Assembly: GCA_050695655.1 (NCBI GenBank)
Contig: JBOGTU010000264.1
Coordinates: 1-64,000, forward strand
Source: DATKQD01 sp050695655
Lineage (GTDB): Bacteria > Chloroflexota > JAJPGV01
DNA length: 64,000 nucleotides
Reading direction: 5' to 3'
Part shown: in pieces, positions 24,769 through 34,018 of the stretch
Layout: each line of letters opens with the position of its first letter
Position numbering within the stretch: the first letter of the stretch is position 1
Translations under genes and position numbers: made by a program
The notes under the pieces: model-generated
What the model saw: only the letters and a program-made list of their open reading frames with translations
What the model was told of the DNA's origin: nothing
Database searches by the model: none

Positions 24769-24852
24769 ATGAAGATTGTGCTGTTTGGTGATGCCCGCCG
24801 AATGGGCGCGTGGGAAGGCGATCAGGTTGTTGAAGCCGAACCGGTTGCCTAA
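24769..24852 (+). pseudogene. N-terminal remnant of an FAH-family gene
   Basis: A 27-codon ORF, MKIVLFGDARRMGAWEGDQV followed by VEAEPVA, ends at TAA. It resembles the first strands of FAA-hydrolase-family proteins, which in this window begin MKLATF, MKLALF or MKLVIF followed by a short loop and a GV/GDxVV strand. The rest of the gene is missing and a cupin gene starts 66 bp later. It is probably a deletion scar; the match is short. Confidence 0.4.
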
Positions 24853-24918
24853 CGCCGCGCACACGGTGAAAGTCCATGCCCAGTGGCTGGTGCTGCGCCG
24901 CAGCGTGGTGGCCAAGTC

Positions 24919-25404
24919 ATGAGCGTGACTGTTCGCCGAGTTGTCACCGGGCACGATGCGTTCGGCAAATCCATCTTCATCTCGGACGGCCCGGCCCAAC
25001 AGTTCCACGATCGACCGAGCTTTGTCGAGGTGTGGAATACGGCAGGAGCGCCTGCGCCCATCACCGCGGGCCCCGGAGCCGAACCAAATGACCGGCCACT
25101 CCAGATTGGCCCGCCTGCGTTGGGCTCGATCGTTCGCGTGAATGAGATGCTGCCCGGGAACCGTTCGCCGATGCATCGCACCAAGACCATCGACTACGGC
25201 ATTGTGCTCGAGGGCGAAGTGCATCTGGTTCTGGAGGACTCGGAAACGCTGCTGCGCGCGGGTGACATTGTGATTCAGCGCGGCACCAACCACGCCTGGG
25301 AGAACCGCGCGGATATACCGGCGAAGATGGCCTTCATCCTCATCGACGCCGAGTTTGCGAGTGACTTGCAGGCGGCGCTGCCGGACATGCGCCTGATGCC
25401 TTAG
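24919..25404 (+). CDS. Cupin-domain protein
   Basis: A 161-residue single-domain cupin. Metal-binding motif 1 is approximated by MHRTKTIDYGIVLEGEVHL near residues 83-101, and motif 2 by GDIVIQRGTNHAWEN near 117-131, with His and Glu ligands partly kept. Such cupins often act on aromatic or keto intermediates. It starts at ATG 24919 with GGTGG upstream, and its stop overlaps the convergent permease stop by 4 bp. The role is inferred from context only. Confidence 0.78.
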   Translation: MSVTVRRVVTGHDAFGKSIFISDGPAQQFHDRPSFVEVWNTAGAPAPITAGPGAEPNDRPLQIGPPALGSIVRVNEMLPGNRSPMHRTKTIDYGIVLEGEVHLVLEDSETLLRAGDIVIQRGTNHAWENRADIPAKMAFILIDAEFASDLQAALPDMRLMP

Positions 25405-26321
25405 GCGTTCACGCGGCGTGGGTCCAGCGCATCGCGCAGGGCGTCCGCGAGGAAGTTCAAGCCGACCAGCAGCAGCGCCAGCGCGACGCCGGGCCAGATG
25501 CCCATCCACACATCCGTGCGCAAATAGGCCCGGCTGTTGTTGAGCATGGAGCCCCAGGAGGGTGTGGGCGGGCGGGTGCCCAGCCCGAGGAACGAGAGCC
25601 CGGCCTCGGCCAGCACGGCGATGGCCATGAAGATGGCCAGCTGCACCAGCAGCGGCGCAATGCTGTTGGGCAGCACGTTGCGCAGCATGATCCGCCAGCT
25701 GCGCGCTCCCGAGGCCTTCGCGGCCAGCACATAGTCGCGCGTGCGTTCGCCCAGTACCACGGACCGCGTGAGCCGAGCGAAGCCCGGCGTGGCGGCGATA
25801 GCCAGGGCGTAGGCGACATTGACGGTGCCCGGCCCGAGGATGGTAAGCACGGCGATGCCTGTCAGGATGGGAGGGAACGCGAAGAGCGCGTCGCAGATGC
25901 GCATGATCACCGTGTCTACCCAACCACCGAGGTAGCCGGCGATCAGGCCAGTCAGGATGCCGACCCCACCACCCAGAACAATGGTGAGGCCGCCCACGAT
26001 AAATGACGGCCGGGCGCCCCACAGCAGACGGCTCAGCAGGTCGCGGCCAATGGCGTCGGTGCCCAGGGGGAAGGTGGCACTTGGGCCCAGCAGTTCCATG
26101 CCAGCGTGCTGAGCCAGCGGGTCGTAGGGCGAGAGCCAGGGTGCGCCAATCGCGGCTGCCAGGAGCAGTCCAATGATGCACAGGCCGAACAGGCCCATGG
26201 GATTGCGGGCCGTGTGGAGCAAGCTGGCAAGAATGGGGTTGAGCGGCCGGCGGTCGTGGAGGGTCAGCGCAATGTCAGCGGGGCGAGCCGCGCTGGAGAC
26301 CCCAGCTGGCGGCGCGCTCAA
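25401..26321 (-). CDS. Peptide-type ABC permease, DppC-like
   Basis: A 306-residue inner-membrane permease with an N-terminal cytoplasmic tail and about six helices. The BPD_transp_1 EAA loop reads AAKASGARSWRIMLRNVLPN near residue 205, and the C-terminus NFLADALRDALDPR is typical of DppC/OppC. The start is probably TTG 26321, which overlaps the TGA of the upstream permease (TTGA). The frame remains open further upstream, but that part is antisense or overlapping with dppB. It pairs with the DppB-like protein and probably the binding protein at 21546. Confidence 0.87.
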   Translation of the reverse strand: MSAPPAGVSSAARPADIALTLHDRRPLNPILASLLHTARNPMGLFGLCIIGLLLAAAIGAPWLSPYDPLAQHAGMELLGPSATFPLGTDAIGRDLLSRLLWGARPSFIVGGLTIVLGGGVGILTGLIAGYLGGWVDTVIMRICDALFAFPPILTGIAVLTILGPGTVNVAYALAIAATPGFARLTRSVVLGERTRDYVLAAKASGARSWRIMLRNVLPNSIAPLLVQLAIFMAIAVLAEAGLSFLGLGTRPPTPSWGSMLNNSRAYLRTDVWMGIWPGVALALLLVGLNFLADALRDALDPRRVNA

Positions 26322-27271
26322 GACCCGGCGCCCAGCCGAATACGCGGGTTCAACAGACCGTACGCCAGGTCTGTCAGCAAATTGAGCACAATGAAAGCCG
26401 CCCCGAAGTACAACAGGCCGGCCTGCACGATGGCATAGTCCCGATTGCCGATGCCGTCCAGCATCAGCGTGCCGAGACCTGGCCACGAGAAGACTGATTC
26501 GATGATGACGGTGCCACCCAGCAGAAAGCCGAACTGCAGGCCCAGCACGGTGATGACCGGCAGCAGCGCGTTGCGCAGCGCGTGGCTGAAAATCACCGCG
26601 CGGCTGGTCAGCCCCTTGGACCAGGCCGTCCGCACGTAGTCGTCGTACAGCACCTCGAGCATGGCCGACTTGACGAAGCGTGACAAGGTGCCGACCAGCG
26701 GCAGGGCCAGAGCCAGGGTGGGCAGTGCCAGGAACCGAATCGATGTGCCAAGCTCGCCCCAGCTGGCCACCCGCCCACCCGGCGGGAGCCAGTTGAATCG
26801 AACCGAGCACAGCAGAATGAGCAGGATGCCCAGCCAGAAGCCCGGGATGGCAATAGCCAGGCTGTTGAAGATGGTGATGATCCAGTCGGCCAGTCCGCGC
26901 TGGTTCACCGCCGCTGAAATGCCGGTGACGACCGAGATAACGAGCGCAAACATCATGGCTGCCAGCGCGAGCTCCATGGTGGCCGGAATGCGCTGCGCCA
27001 GCAGCGTGGACACCTCGACGTGGCTCAGGGCAGAACTGCCCAGGTTGCCGTGGGCGAGGTGCTGCAGCCAGATGACGTATTGCTGGGGCAGGCTCTTGTC
27101 CAGGCCCATGTCGTGCCGGATGGCAGCGACGCTGGCTGGCGTGGCGTTGGCACCGGCCAACGCTATGGCTGGGTCACCGGGCAGCAGGTGCAGCAGGCCG
27201 AACACCATAATGGTTGACAGAAAAACCACCGGGATCGCCTGCAGGATGCGCCGAAGCGCATAGGCTGCCAT
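26318..27271 (-). CDS. Peptide-type ABC permease, DppB-like
   Basis: A 317-residue permease with six predicted helices. The N-terminus MAAYALRRILQAIPVVFLS and the motifs LPGDPA, GLDKSLPQQYVIWL and the EAA loop (TAWSKGLTSRAVIFSHALRN) are DppB/OppB signatures. It is co-translated with the DppC-like gene through a 4-bp overlap. ATG 27271 has no ribosome site but a good promoter lies directly upstream. No dppD/dppF ATPases are present; the system may share ATPases encoded elsewhere. Confidence 0.9.
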   Translation of the reverse strand: MAAYALRRILQAIPVVFLSTIMVFGLLHLLPGDPAIALAGANATPASVAAIRHDMGLDKSLPQQYVIWLQHLAHGNLGSSALSHVEVSTLLAQRIPATMELALAAMMFALVISVVTGISAAVNQRGLADWIITIFNSLAIAIPGFWLGILLILLCSVRFNWLPPGGRVASWGELGTSIRFLALPTLALALPLVGTLSRFVKSAMLEVLYDDYVRTAWSKGLTSRAVIFSHALRNALLPVITVLGLQFGFLLGGTVIIESVFSWPGLGTLMLDGIGNRDYAIVQAGLLYFGAAFIVLNLLTDLAYGLLNPRIRLGAGS

Positions 27272-27278
27272 TCAAGGC

Positions 27279-27307
27279 ATGCTAATCAGCTCTTCATGAT
27301 AGAGCAA
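27279..27307 (-). promoter_or_regulatory. Promoter of the dppB-dppC pair
   Basis: On the minus strand TTGCTC (27307-27302) and TAGCAT (27284-27279) are 17 nt apart, and the -10 ends 7 nt before the ATG. The region is locally AT-rich. This is another leaderless-type arrangement. Confidence 0.45.
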
Positions 27308-27453
27308 ATCAATATTCAGAATAGGACACATAAGCCATTCGAATGGCGCGGCCATGTGCTGGCGTAATAGCAGCCATATCGCCAATCCATTTGTCAGCCG
27401 CGAGCCGAGGTCGTAGAGTCTGCAGCAATTCCACTACGCCAGAGAGGCTGACC

Positions 27454-28503
27454 ATGAAACTTGCCACCTTCCAGCTCGACACGGCCGCCGGTCCAATCCG
27501 CCGCATTGGCGTCGTTATCGATGACGGCCCCAGTCCGCTGATCGCCGACTTGACCAGCGCGTATGCAGCGTATCTGGAGAGCGAGACTGACGAGCCGACG
27601 CCACACGATCTCGCTGCCCTCAGGACGCCGCCGGACATGATTGGCTGGCTGCGCGGTACCCACAAGTCGCGCGAGGCGGCCGACCAGGCGCTGGCGTTTG
27701 TGAAGAAGCGGCTCCAGCAGGACCAGCGGCCGCGGGGTTCGCGCGGCGAGCAGCTGGTCTTCCCGCGATCGGAGGTTCGGCTGCTGGCGCCGGTACCGCG
27801 GCCGAACTCTCTGCGCGACTTCTCGATCTTCGAGACGCATATGAGTAAAGCCCGCGACTTGCCAGCGCCCAAGCCGGCACACTGGTTCCGAAAGCCGCCC
27901 TACTATAAGGGCGACCCGGACACCATCCTCGGCCCGGAAGACCCCTTCCCTTACCCCTCATACACCGACATGCTCGACCTCGAGTTCGAGATCGGTATTG
28001 TGGTCGGTAAGGGCGGGATCAACCTATCGCCCGAGGAAGCCAAGCAGGCCATCGCCGGCTACACGATCTTGATCGACCACAGCGCCCGCGACCGGCAGCG
28101 CGACGAGTTCCTGGGCCCGACCAAGGCCAAGGATTTTGGTACTACCCTCGGGCCGTACCTGGTGACGCCGGATGAGGCGGACGAAGGCAACCTGAAGTGC
28201 CGCTTCCTCGTGGATGGCGAGGTATGGTGGGAAGGCAGCACAGCCGAGCCGCGTTCCTTCCTGGCACATCACCTGGTGGCCTATGCCTCCGATCAGGAGA
28301 GGCTGTATCCGGGCGACCTGCTGGGCACGGGCACCATCGGCATGAGCTGCTCCATGGATACCAAGCGCTGGATCAAAGTTGGCCAGACGGCGCGTTTCGA
28401 AGTCGATAAGCTTGGCGCCCTGGAACAGAAAATCGTGGCGGTGCAGGGATCTGACTACGCCCGCGATGGCCTGGACGGCCTGCTGAAAGCGCCGGAGGCG
28501 TAG
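27454..28503 (+). CDS. Fumarylacetoacetate hydrolase (FAH) family protein (1)
   Basis: A 349-residue FAH-fold hydrolase or hydratase, the family that processes ring-cleavage products (2-oxo-hept-ene-dioate hydratase, fumarylpyruvate hydrolase). The C-terminal domain has metal-site candidates in DLEFEIGIVVGKGG and ILIDHSARD, with GTGTIGMSC near the end. The N-terminal 110 residues are an extra domain seen in larger family members. ATG 27454 has AGAGAGG about 8 nt upstream. The next gene, an HsaA-like monooxygenase, begins 10 bp after the stop, which supports a shared pathway. Confidence 0.86.
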   Translation: MKLATFQLDTAAGPIRRIGVVIDDGPSPLIADLTSAYAAYLESETDEPTPHDLAALRTPPDMIGWLRGTHKSREAADQALAFVKKRLQQDQRPRGSRGEQLVFPRSEVRLLAPVPRPNSLRDFSIFETHMSKARDLPAPKPAHWFRKPPYYKGDPDTILGPEDPFPYPSYTDMLDLEFEIGIVVGKGGINLSPEEAKQAIAGYTILIDHSARDRQRDEFLGPTKAKDFGTTLGPYLVTPDEADEGNLKCRFLVDGEVWWEGSTAEPRSFLAHHLVAYASDQERLYPGDLLGTGTIGMSCSMDTKRWIKVGQTARFEVDKLGALEQKIVAVQGSDYARDGLDGLLKAPEA

Positions 28504-28513
28504 CAGAGCAGCC

Positions 28514-29686
28514 GTGACCAAGTCCGGTGTCGCGCTGGGGACGTTGGTCGACCGCGCTCGGGCCATCGGACCGGAACTGCGCGCGGCTGCCAACGAAGCC
28601 GGCGACCTGCGCCGCTTGCCGGATCGTTCGATTGCGGCCATCCGGGAGGCTGGTCTCTTCCGAGTCTTTCAGCCGGCCCGTTACGGCGGCTTTGAACTGG
28701 ACTACGGCACCACACAGATCGAGCTGGCCAAGGCCATTGGCCCGGCCAGCGGATCGGCCGCTTGGGTCCAGAGTGTGGTCGCTTGTCACGCCTGGGTAGC
28801 TGGCATGTATCCGAAGGCTGCTCAGGATGCGATTTGGGGTGAGGACCCCGATGTGCTGGTAGCGTCGGCCTTTGGACCAAGCACTGGGCGTGGAAAGCCA
28901 GTGGACGGTGGCTACTGGCTGGAAGGTGAGTGGGAGTTTTCCAGTGGAGTTCATGCCTGCGATTGGATCATTCTGAATGCGCCCATCATCTCCGGTACGG
29001 GTGGGCCGCAGGACCTGCGCTTCTGCCTGCTCCCGCGCGCGGACATCGAGATTCTGGATACCTGGCGCAGTTCCGGCCTTCGCGCAACCGGCAGCCATCA
29101 CGTACGCGTGAAAGGCGCCACCGTACCCGCGGACTTCTCGCTCGACACGGGCCTGGCCGAGGGCCAGCGAGCGCCGGGAGCGGCCGTGAACGACTCGTAT
29201 CTCTACCGCTTGCCTTTGTGGACCGCCTTTCCTTTTAACATCGCCGCGCCGGCCATCGGCATCGCTCGCGGGGCCATCGCCGCCTGGGTCGAAGCTACCA
29301 AGCCGCGGCCCGACCGCGCCAGCATGCCCACGCGGCAGGTTCGGCTGGCGGAAACATGCGCCGAGGCGGACGCAGCCGAGGCGCTGCTGAGGAGTGACGC
29401 GGCGCAGCTCAAGGCCATGACGCTGGCCAGCGAGCCTATTCCTGGCGAGCTTCGCGCCAAGTGCGGACGCGACCTCAGCTACGCCGCCCAGTTGTGCATG
29501 CGCGCGATAGACCGCTTGATGGGGGCCGTCGGCGCCCATGGCTTGAGCGACGACAGCGCCATTGCCCAGGCGAGGGCCGACGTGTACGCTATCGTCAACC
29601 ATGTGGGGCTCAACTGGGATGCCTCCGCGGCTCGCTACGGCGCCACGCTTCTGGGCGTTGATGCCAGGCCGGGGGCTCATCCTTAA
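28514..29686 (+). CDS. Acyl-CoA dehydrogenase-fold flavin monooxygenase (HsaA-like) (2)
   Basis: A 390-residue paralogue of the monooxygenase at 23439: FRVFQPARYGGFELDYG, SGSAAWVQSVVACHAW and EWEFSSGVHACDW align with it. It probably hydroxylates a phenolic substrate with FMNH2 from an unlinked reductase. GTG 28514 is used as start, 10 bp after the FAH stop. Having two copies beside different FAH and dioxygenase genes suggests duplicated but diverged routes. Confidence 0.82.
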   Translation: MTKSGVALGTLVDRARAIGPELRAAANEAGDLRRLPDRSIAAIREAGLFRVFQPARYGGFELDYGTTQIELAKAIGPASGSAAWVQSVVACHAWVAGMYPKAAQDAIWGEDPDVLVASAFGPSTGRGKPVDGGYWLEGEWEFSSGVHACDWIILNAPIISGTGGPQDLRFCLLPRADIEILDTWRSSGLRATGSHHVRVKGATVPADFSLDTGLAEGQRAPGAAVNDSYLYRLPLWTAFPFNIAAPAIGIARGAIAAWVEATKPRPDRASMPTRQVRLAETCAEADAAEALLRSDAAQLKAMTLASEPIPGELRAKCGRDLSYAAQLCMRAIDRLMGAVGAHGLSDDSAIAQARADVYAIVNHVGLNWDASAARYGATLLGVDARPGAHP

Positions 29687-29819
29687 GGCCGTGCGAGGCA
29701 GCATCGACCGCTTCGTCGCGAGTTGCATGGGCCGTCCCAGGTGTCGGCTGGGCGCCGTTTCGAGCCCTCCCCGAAGCCCGCGGTAAAGCGTCTTTCACTT
29801 TCGTTTAGGAGGCAGCTTC

Positions 29820-30825
29820 GTGGCAAATGTCCATTTTGTCGGCAGCGTCGCGCTGGACACACCCGAGGAAGTGTTCGCCGCCATCGGCCGGCACTGCGGA
29901 CCCCATCTCAAACGTGTGCCTGACGGCGAGCCGGGGCGGGCGCCGGCTGTGGATCAGCTGGCAAATCCCAGTCCTGCGCGCCAATCCCGCTATGGAGCAG
30001 GTTGGCCCTGGCCAGGTGCCCCTCAAGCTGGCTGGCGGCGTAAAGGCGGCGGACATCCATTTTGGCGAGCTTGGCTACGCCCGGGAAGCCAGGCCCTCCT
30101 ACGAGGATTTCGTGGCGGCGCGCGCAGCCGGCCAGCTTCCCGCCGGCGTGCGCTTCCAGGTGTCGCTGCCGACGCCGTGGGCGGTGGTCATGCCCTTCGT
30201 GCAGCAACCGGACGCGCAGCAGGTCTACCCGGCCTACGAAGCCGCCATGCTGAAGGAGGCCGAGCGCATCTGCAAGGCCATTCCGCACCAGGACCTGGCC
30301 ATCCAGTGGGACGTGTGCATCGAGATGGTCGCCTGGGATGGGCGGGCCGAGAATCAGAGGCCATTTCCGGGCATGGAGCAGGTCTTCGCGGCAAACTTCG
30401 CCCGCCTCGGTGCTGCTGTCCCGGCGGACGTCGAACTGGGCTTTCACCTGTGCTACGGCGACCTGGACGCCAAGCACTTCGTGCAACCGGAAGATGCGAC
30501 CAAGATGGTCGAGATGGCCAACCTGATCGCTCGCTCCGTTGAACGACCGATCGTCTGGCTGCACATGCCCGTGCCCATGGACCGCGGCGACGATGCCTTC
30601 TACGCACCATTACGCGGACTGCGGCTAGGTTCGAATACAGAGCTGTACCTGGGACTTGTCCACGCGCAGGATGGGGTGGAGGGCACCACTAAGCGCATGG
30701 CCGCGGCCCGAAAGTACGTGCCGGATTTCGGGATCGCGTCCGAGTGCGGCATCTCTCGGGGCCGCGATCCTGACCTGGCCTTGAAGTTCATCGAGACCTA
30801 CGCTGGGGCCGCCACGACCGGGTAG
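29820..30825 (+). pseudogene. MetE-like protein with single-base frameshift
   Basis: A UROD/MetE-superfamily protein split over two frames. GTG 29820 (GGAGG 8 nt upstream) encodes VHFVGSVALDTPEEVFAAIG and HLKRVPDGEPG; the rest, from RRLWISWQIPVL to the stop at 30825, is in the +1 frame. Removing one G from the GGGG at 29933-29936 restores GEPGGRRLWISWQ. The repaired product would be about 334 residues with a candidate zinc motif in GFHLCYGD and a Cys in SECGISRG. Either a sequencing error or a recent mutation is likely; the downstream frame shows no other damage. Confidence 0.75.
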
Positions 30826-30946
30826 TACGTGCCGATGTCTCAGGTGTGGATTTCCGACCCGCGGCTGCACATCGATTGCTCGGATGGCTGGTATACAGCC
30901 AACGCATTTGTGTCCGCGGCGATTGCCGAGTAGCATGCGATGCGAA

Positions 30947-31930
30947 ATGGCTGCATCTGCGAAACCGTTTGTGATTGCCCTGGAAGAGCACTACTCGGAC
31001 CCGACCACGGCCCAGCGCCTCGCTGCTCGCACGGGCGCTGCGGCCGGCGTGGGCGGGCCCCTCGCTCAGCTGGCCCCTCTCCTCAACGATGTGGACGATG
31101 TGCGGCTGCGTTCCATGGACGAGGCGGGCATCAACGTGCAGGTGCTGTCCCACATGTCGACGGCCCTCCAGCAGGCGGATAGCGGCTTGGCCCTCGACCT
31201 GGCCTGTGAAACCAACGATAGACTGAAGGCGACGATCGATCGCCATCAGGACCGCTACGGAGGCTTCGCCGCCCTGCCCATGCAAAGCCCCGAGAGGGCG
31301 GCAGATGAGCTGGAGCGCTGCGTCACCAAGCTTGGCTTCAAAGGCGCCATGATCTGGGGCCGCACGCAGGAGAAGTGGCACGACCACAAGATGTTCTGGC
31401 CGGTGTTCGAGCGCGCCCAGGCGCTGGACGTGCCCATCTACCTGCACCCGGGCCCACCGCATCCCAAGATGGTTGAAGCGTTCTACGGGGACTACCTGGA
31501 GGACTTCCCGTTCCTCAATTCGGCTGCCTGGGGCTACACCATCGACACCGCGAACCAGGCCCTGCGGCTTGTTTTGAGCGGACTATTCGAGGCCTACCCA
31601 CGGCTCAACATCATCCTTGGTCACCTGGGAGAAGCTCTCCCCTACCTGGTGGACCGCATCGACGAAGCCATCAACCGGCCAGGCAGTAAGAGCATCGCCT
31701 TCAAGGACATCTTCTGCCGCAACTTCTACATCACCACCAGCGGCTTTTTCTCGACGCCCGCCCTCATGTGCGCGCTGATGGAGATGAGCATCGACCACAT
31801 CCTGTTCTCGGTGGACTACCCGTTCGTCGAGAACTTGCCCGGCATGAAGTGGATGGAAACGGTGCCGCTGGCTGCCGCTGACTACGAAAAGCTGTGCAAC
31901 GGGAACGCCCGGCGTCTGTTGAAGATGTAG
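30947..31930 (+). CDS. Amidohydrolase 2 family, resorcylate/2,3-dihydroxybenzoate decarboxylase-like
   Basis: A 327-residue TIM-barrel metal enzyme of the ACMSD group. The N-terminal IALEEHYSDP supplies the Glu-x-His pair typical of non-oxidative aryl decarboxylases. Further ligands are His in YLHPGPPHP near 165, His in ILGHLGEALPYLVDR near 218 and Asp in LFSVDYPF near 290. It probably decarboxylates a hydroxybenzoate-like acid. The start is uncertain between ATG 30947 and ATG 30935; neither has a good ribosome site. It ends directly against the convergent LysR gene. Confidence 0.85.
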   Translation: MAASAKPFVIALEEHYSDPTTAQRLAARTGAAAGVGGPLAQLAPLLNDVDDVRLRSMDEAGINVQVLSHMSTALQQADSGLALDLACETNDRLKATIDRHQDRYGGFAALPMQSPERAADELERCVTKLGFKGAMIWGRTQEKWHDHKMFWPVFERAQALDVPIYLHPGPPHPKMVEAFYGDYLEDFPFLNSAAWGYTIDTANQALRLVLSGLFEAYPRLNIILGHLGEALPYLVDRIDEAINRPGSKSIAFKDIFCRNFYITTSGFFSTPALMCALMEMSIDHILFSVDYPFVENLPGMKWMETVPLAAADYEKLCNGNARRLLKM

Positions 31931-32875
31931 TTACGGCAGGCCGGCGGCGGTCTCGCGAAAGAGCGAACGCAGCCAGATGTGTGCCGGATCGGCCGTGTGG
32001 CGCGGGCTCCAATAGATGCCGTCTATCAGGTCGGGGATGTCGAAAGGCAGCGGCAGGATGCGCAACGCGGCGGAATGGCACAGCCATTCGGCGAGCCGCC
32101 GCTGGAGCACCGCCAGCGCGGGCGTGCCTTCGATGAGGAACGGCATCAGGACGAAGTTGTCCACGGAGGTGATGTATTTGCGCTCGATGCCAACCGCGGC
32201 CAGGCGCCTACCCAGGTAACTGTTGATGGGGGTCTGGCTGCCGCCGAGCAGATCCACTATGTGCGGCAGCGATTCAAACGTTTCACGCGTCAACTTCTGG
32301 CCGATGGCCCGGTTGTCCGACCAGGCAACGCACACCCAGCTGTCGCACAGGATGGTCTCATGCGGCAGATCCAGGGTCTGCTGCTGGTTAGGCGAATCGG
32401 TAGGCAGGATGGCCAAATCCAAACGTCCATTGCGCAGCAGATCACTGAGGTTGCCCTGCAGCGGTTCCAGGCGCAGGCGGACGCCTGGAGCTTCGGCGGC
32501 CAAACGCCGTAGGAGCGGCCTGACCACCACAGCGGCCACATAGTCTGAGGTCGCCACCGTGAACTCGCGTTCGGCCGCTTCGGGATCGAACGTCGGACGC
32601 TCTTCCAAAAGATCGCTCACCTGCTGCAGCGCGTGGCGCAGCGGCTCGATGAGCGCCTGCCCTTCCGCGGTCAGCTCGTAGCGCCGGCCTACTCGAACCA
32701 TCAGCTCGTCGTGCAGCAGGCGGCGGAGACGCTGCAGTGCATTGCTCATGGCCGGCTGGCTGAGCCCAATGCGTTGGCCTGCCCGCGTGACGTTGCGCTC
32801 GTTCAGCAGAGCATCGAGTGCCACCAGCAGGTTCATGTCCATCTGGGCCAGGTTCAGCGGCACGATGGCAGGCAT
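31931..32875 (-). CDS. LysR-family transcriptional regulator
   Basis: A 314-residue LTTR. The winged-helix N-terminus reads DMNLLVALDALLNERNVTRA and GLSQPAMSNALQRLR, close to the NodD/NahR/LinR branch that senses aromatic inducers. The C-terminal effector domain follows. ATG 32875 gives the usual spacing before LNLAQMDMNLL. A TATAAT overlaps this ATG, so the downstream Met at 32842 is possible if that box is a real -10. It probably controls the FAH pair or the decarboxylase. Confidence 0.88.
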   Translation of the reverse strand: MPAIVPLNLAQMDMNLLVALDALLNERNVTRAGQRIGLSQPAMSNALQRLRRLLHDELMVRVGRRYELTAEGQALIEPLRHALQQVSDLLEERPTFDPEAAEREFTVATSDYVAAVVVRPLLRRLAAEAPGVRLRLEPLQGNLSDLLRNGRLDLAILPTDSPNQQQTLDLPHETILCDSWVCVAWSDNRAIGQKLTRETFESLPHIVDLLGGSQTPINSYLGRRLAAVGIERKYITSVDNFVLMPFLIEGTPALAVLQRRLAEWLCHSAALRILPLPFDIPDLIDGIYWSPRHTADPAHIWLRSLFRETAAGLP

Positions 32876-33055
32876 TATATCTACGAGGAAGATGCCTCGG
32901 CTGGGACCATACATTGGTGTGATTCTGCCGTTCCAGCTGCCACGGTCTCCTGGTTGCTGCCTACGACACACAGGCTTCGAGCGCCCACGCTTCGGCCGTG
33001 GAAGCAGGGGCAGCCGGGCACTTCGCAAAGAGCCCCGCTGGCGGTGGCCGCGGGG

Positions 33056-34018
33056 CTAGGTAGCCGGCAGCAGCTTGCCGGCGTCTTGTGGGCGGTGGCG
33101 GCGGACGGCGTCGTGGTGGGTGGAGTCCTCACCCATGTAGATGCCGCGTTCCCAGGTGCGCTTCAGTGGGTCGCGCACCGTTACCGAGAACTCGCCGATG
33201 CCGTGGATGAGCATGCGCAGCGTTTCGCCGTCCTGAATCGGGCCGAGCCCTTCATGGTTGGTGCCGCAGGCGATGAGGTCGCCGCTGCGCAAGGTCATGC
33301 CGCGGCTGGCGTACTCGATGAGCTCTGGGACACGGTGCTCCATGTCGTCGGTGTTGTAGTTGTGCCGCAGTTGGTCGTCATCCCAGAACTGCACCCACAG
33401 GTCGTTCGGGTCCGCTATTTCGTCCGCCGTGGCGATGCACGGGCCGATGGGGCAGAAGGTATCGAATGACTTGCCCAGCCACGTCCCGCGGCCCCAGGTG
33501 GAGCGGCCCTCGCCCCGGCCAGTGCCGTCAATGTAGCCGGTGTACCCAAACACGGCACTGCGCCAGTTCTCCTGGCTCACACGTTTGGCCGGCCCCTTGA
33601 GGACGATGCCCAACTCGGCTTCGTGCATGAACATCCACGGCACAGTGAAGGCGGGCAGCTCGACGTTGTCGCCTGGGCCGATGATGGCATCCGGATTCTT
33701 GAGAAACATGTTGAGCGGGCGCGGCTCGCGTTGAGCGTGCTCCCAGTAGTTGGCGATGCAGGCCAGGATCTTGCTCGGCCGCGGCAACGGCGCCCGTAGT
33801 CGCACGGTGGATAGGGGCAGAGCCGGACCCGCGGCAATGGCTTGATTGAAGCGTGGCCGCAGCTCCTCGAAGTCATCGATGATGTGCTCCATCGTCTGTT
33901 GCGGCGTGTTGCCTCGCGGTGCGATGGCGGCCAGGTTCACCACCGCGCGGCCGCCGTCCACCAGCGCACCTGGTAGCGTCACACCACCCGGACCCGATTC
34001 AAACAGGGCGAGTTTCAT
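33056..34018 (-). CDS. Fumarylacetoacetate hydrolase (FAH) family protein (2)
   Basis: A 320-residue FAH-fold protein. Metal-site candidates are HEAELGIVLKGPAKRV and YIDGTGRG, with GDLIACGTNHEGLG near the C-terminus. It starts MKLALFESGPGGVTLPGAL at ATG 34018 with GGAGG upstream. That ATG overlaps the stop of the preceding FAH gene by 4 bp (ATGA), so the pair is translationally coupled. It could hydrolyse a C-C bond or hydrate a meta-cleavage product. Confidence 0.86.
   Translation of the reverse strand: MKLALFESGPGGVTLPGALVDGGRAVVNLAAIAPRGNTPQQTMEHIIDDFEELRPRFNQAIAAGPALPLSTVRLRAPLPRPSKILACIANYWEHAQREPRPLNMFLKNPDAIIGPGDNVELPAFTVPWMFMHEAELGIVLKGPAKRVSQENWRSAVFGYTGYIDGTGRGEGRSTWGRGTWLGKSFDTFCPIGPCIATADEIADPNDLWVQFWDDDQLRHNYNTDDMEHRVPELIEYASRGMTLRSGDLIACGTNHEGLGPIQDGETLRMLIHGIGEFSVTVRDPLKRTWERGIYMGEDSTHHDAVRRHRPQDAGKLLPAT

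Noticed and set aside
29690..29819. Possible tRNA-like sequence (GTTTCGAGCCC) before the MetE-like gene
   Set aside because: It resembles a T-arm, but no acceptor, D or anticodon stems could be built around it.
32873..32878. TATAAT overlapping the LysR start as a promoter
   Set aside because: It would place the transcription start after the ATG and there is no -35; it is kept only as a caution on the start choice.
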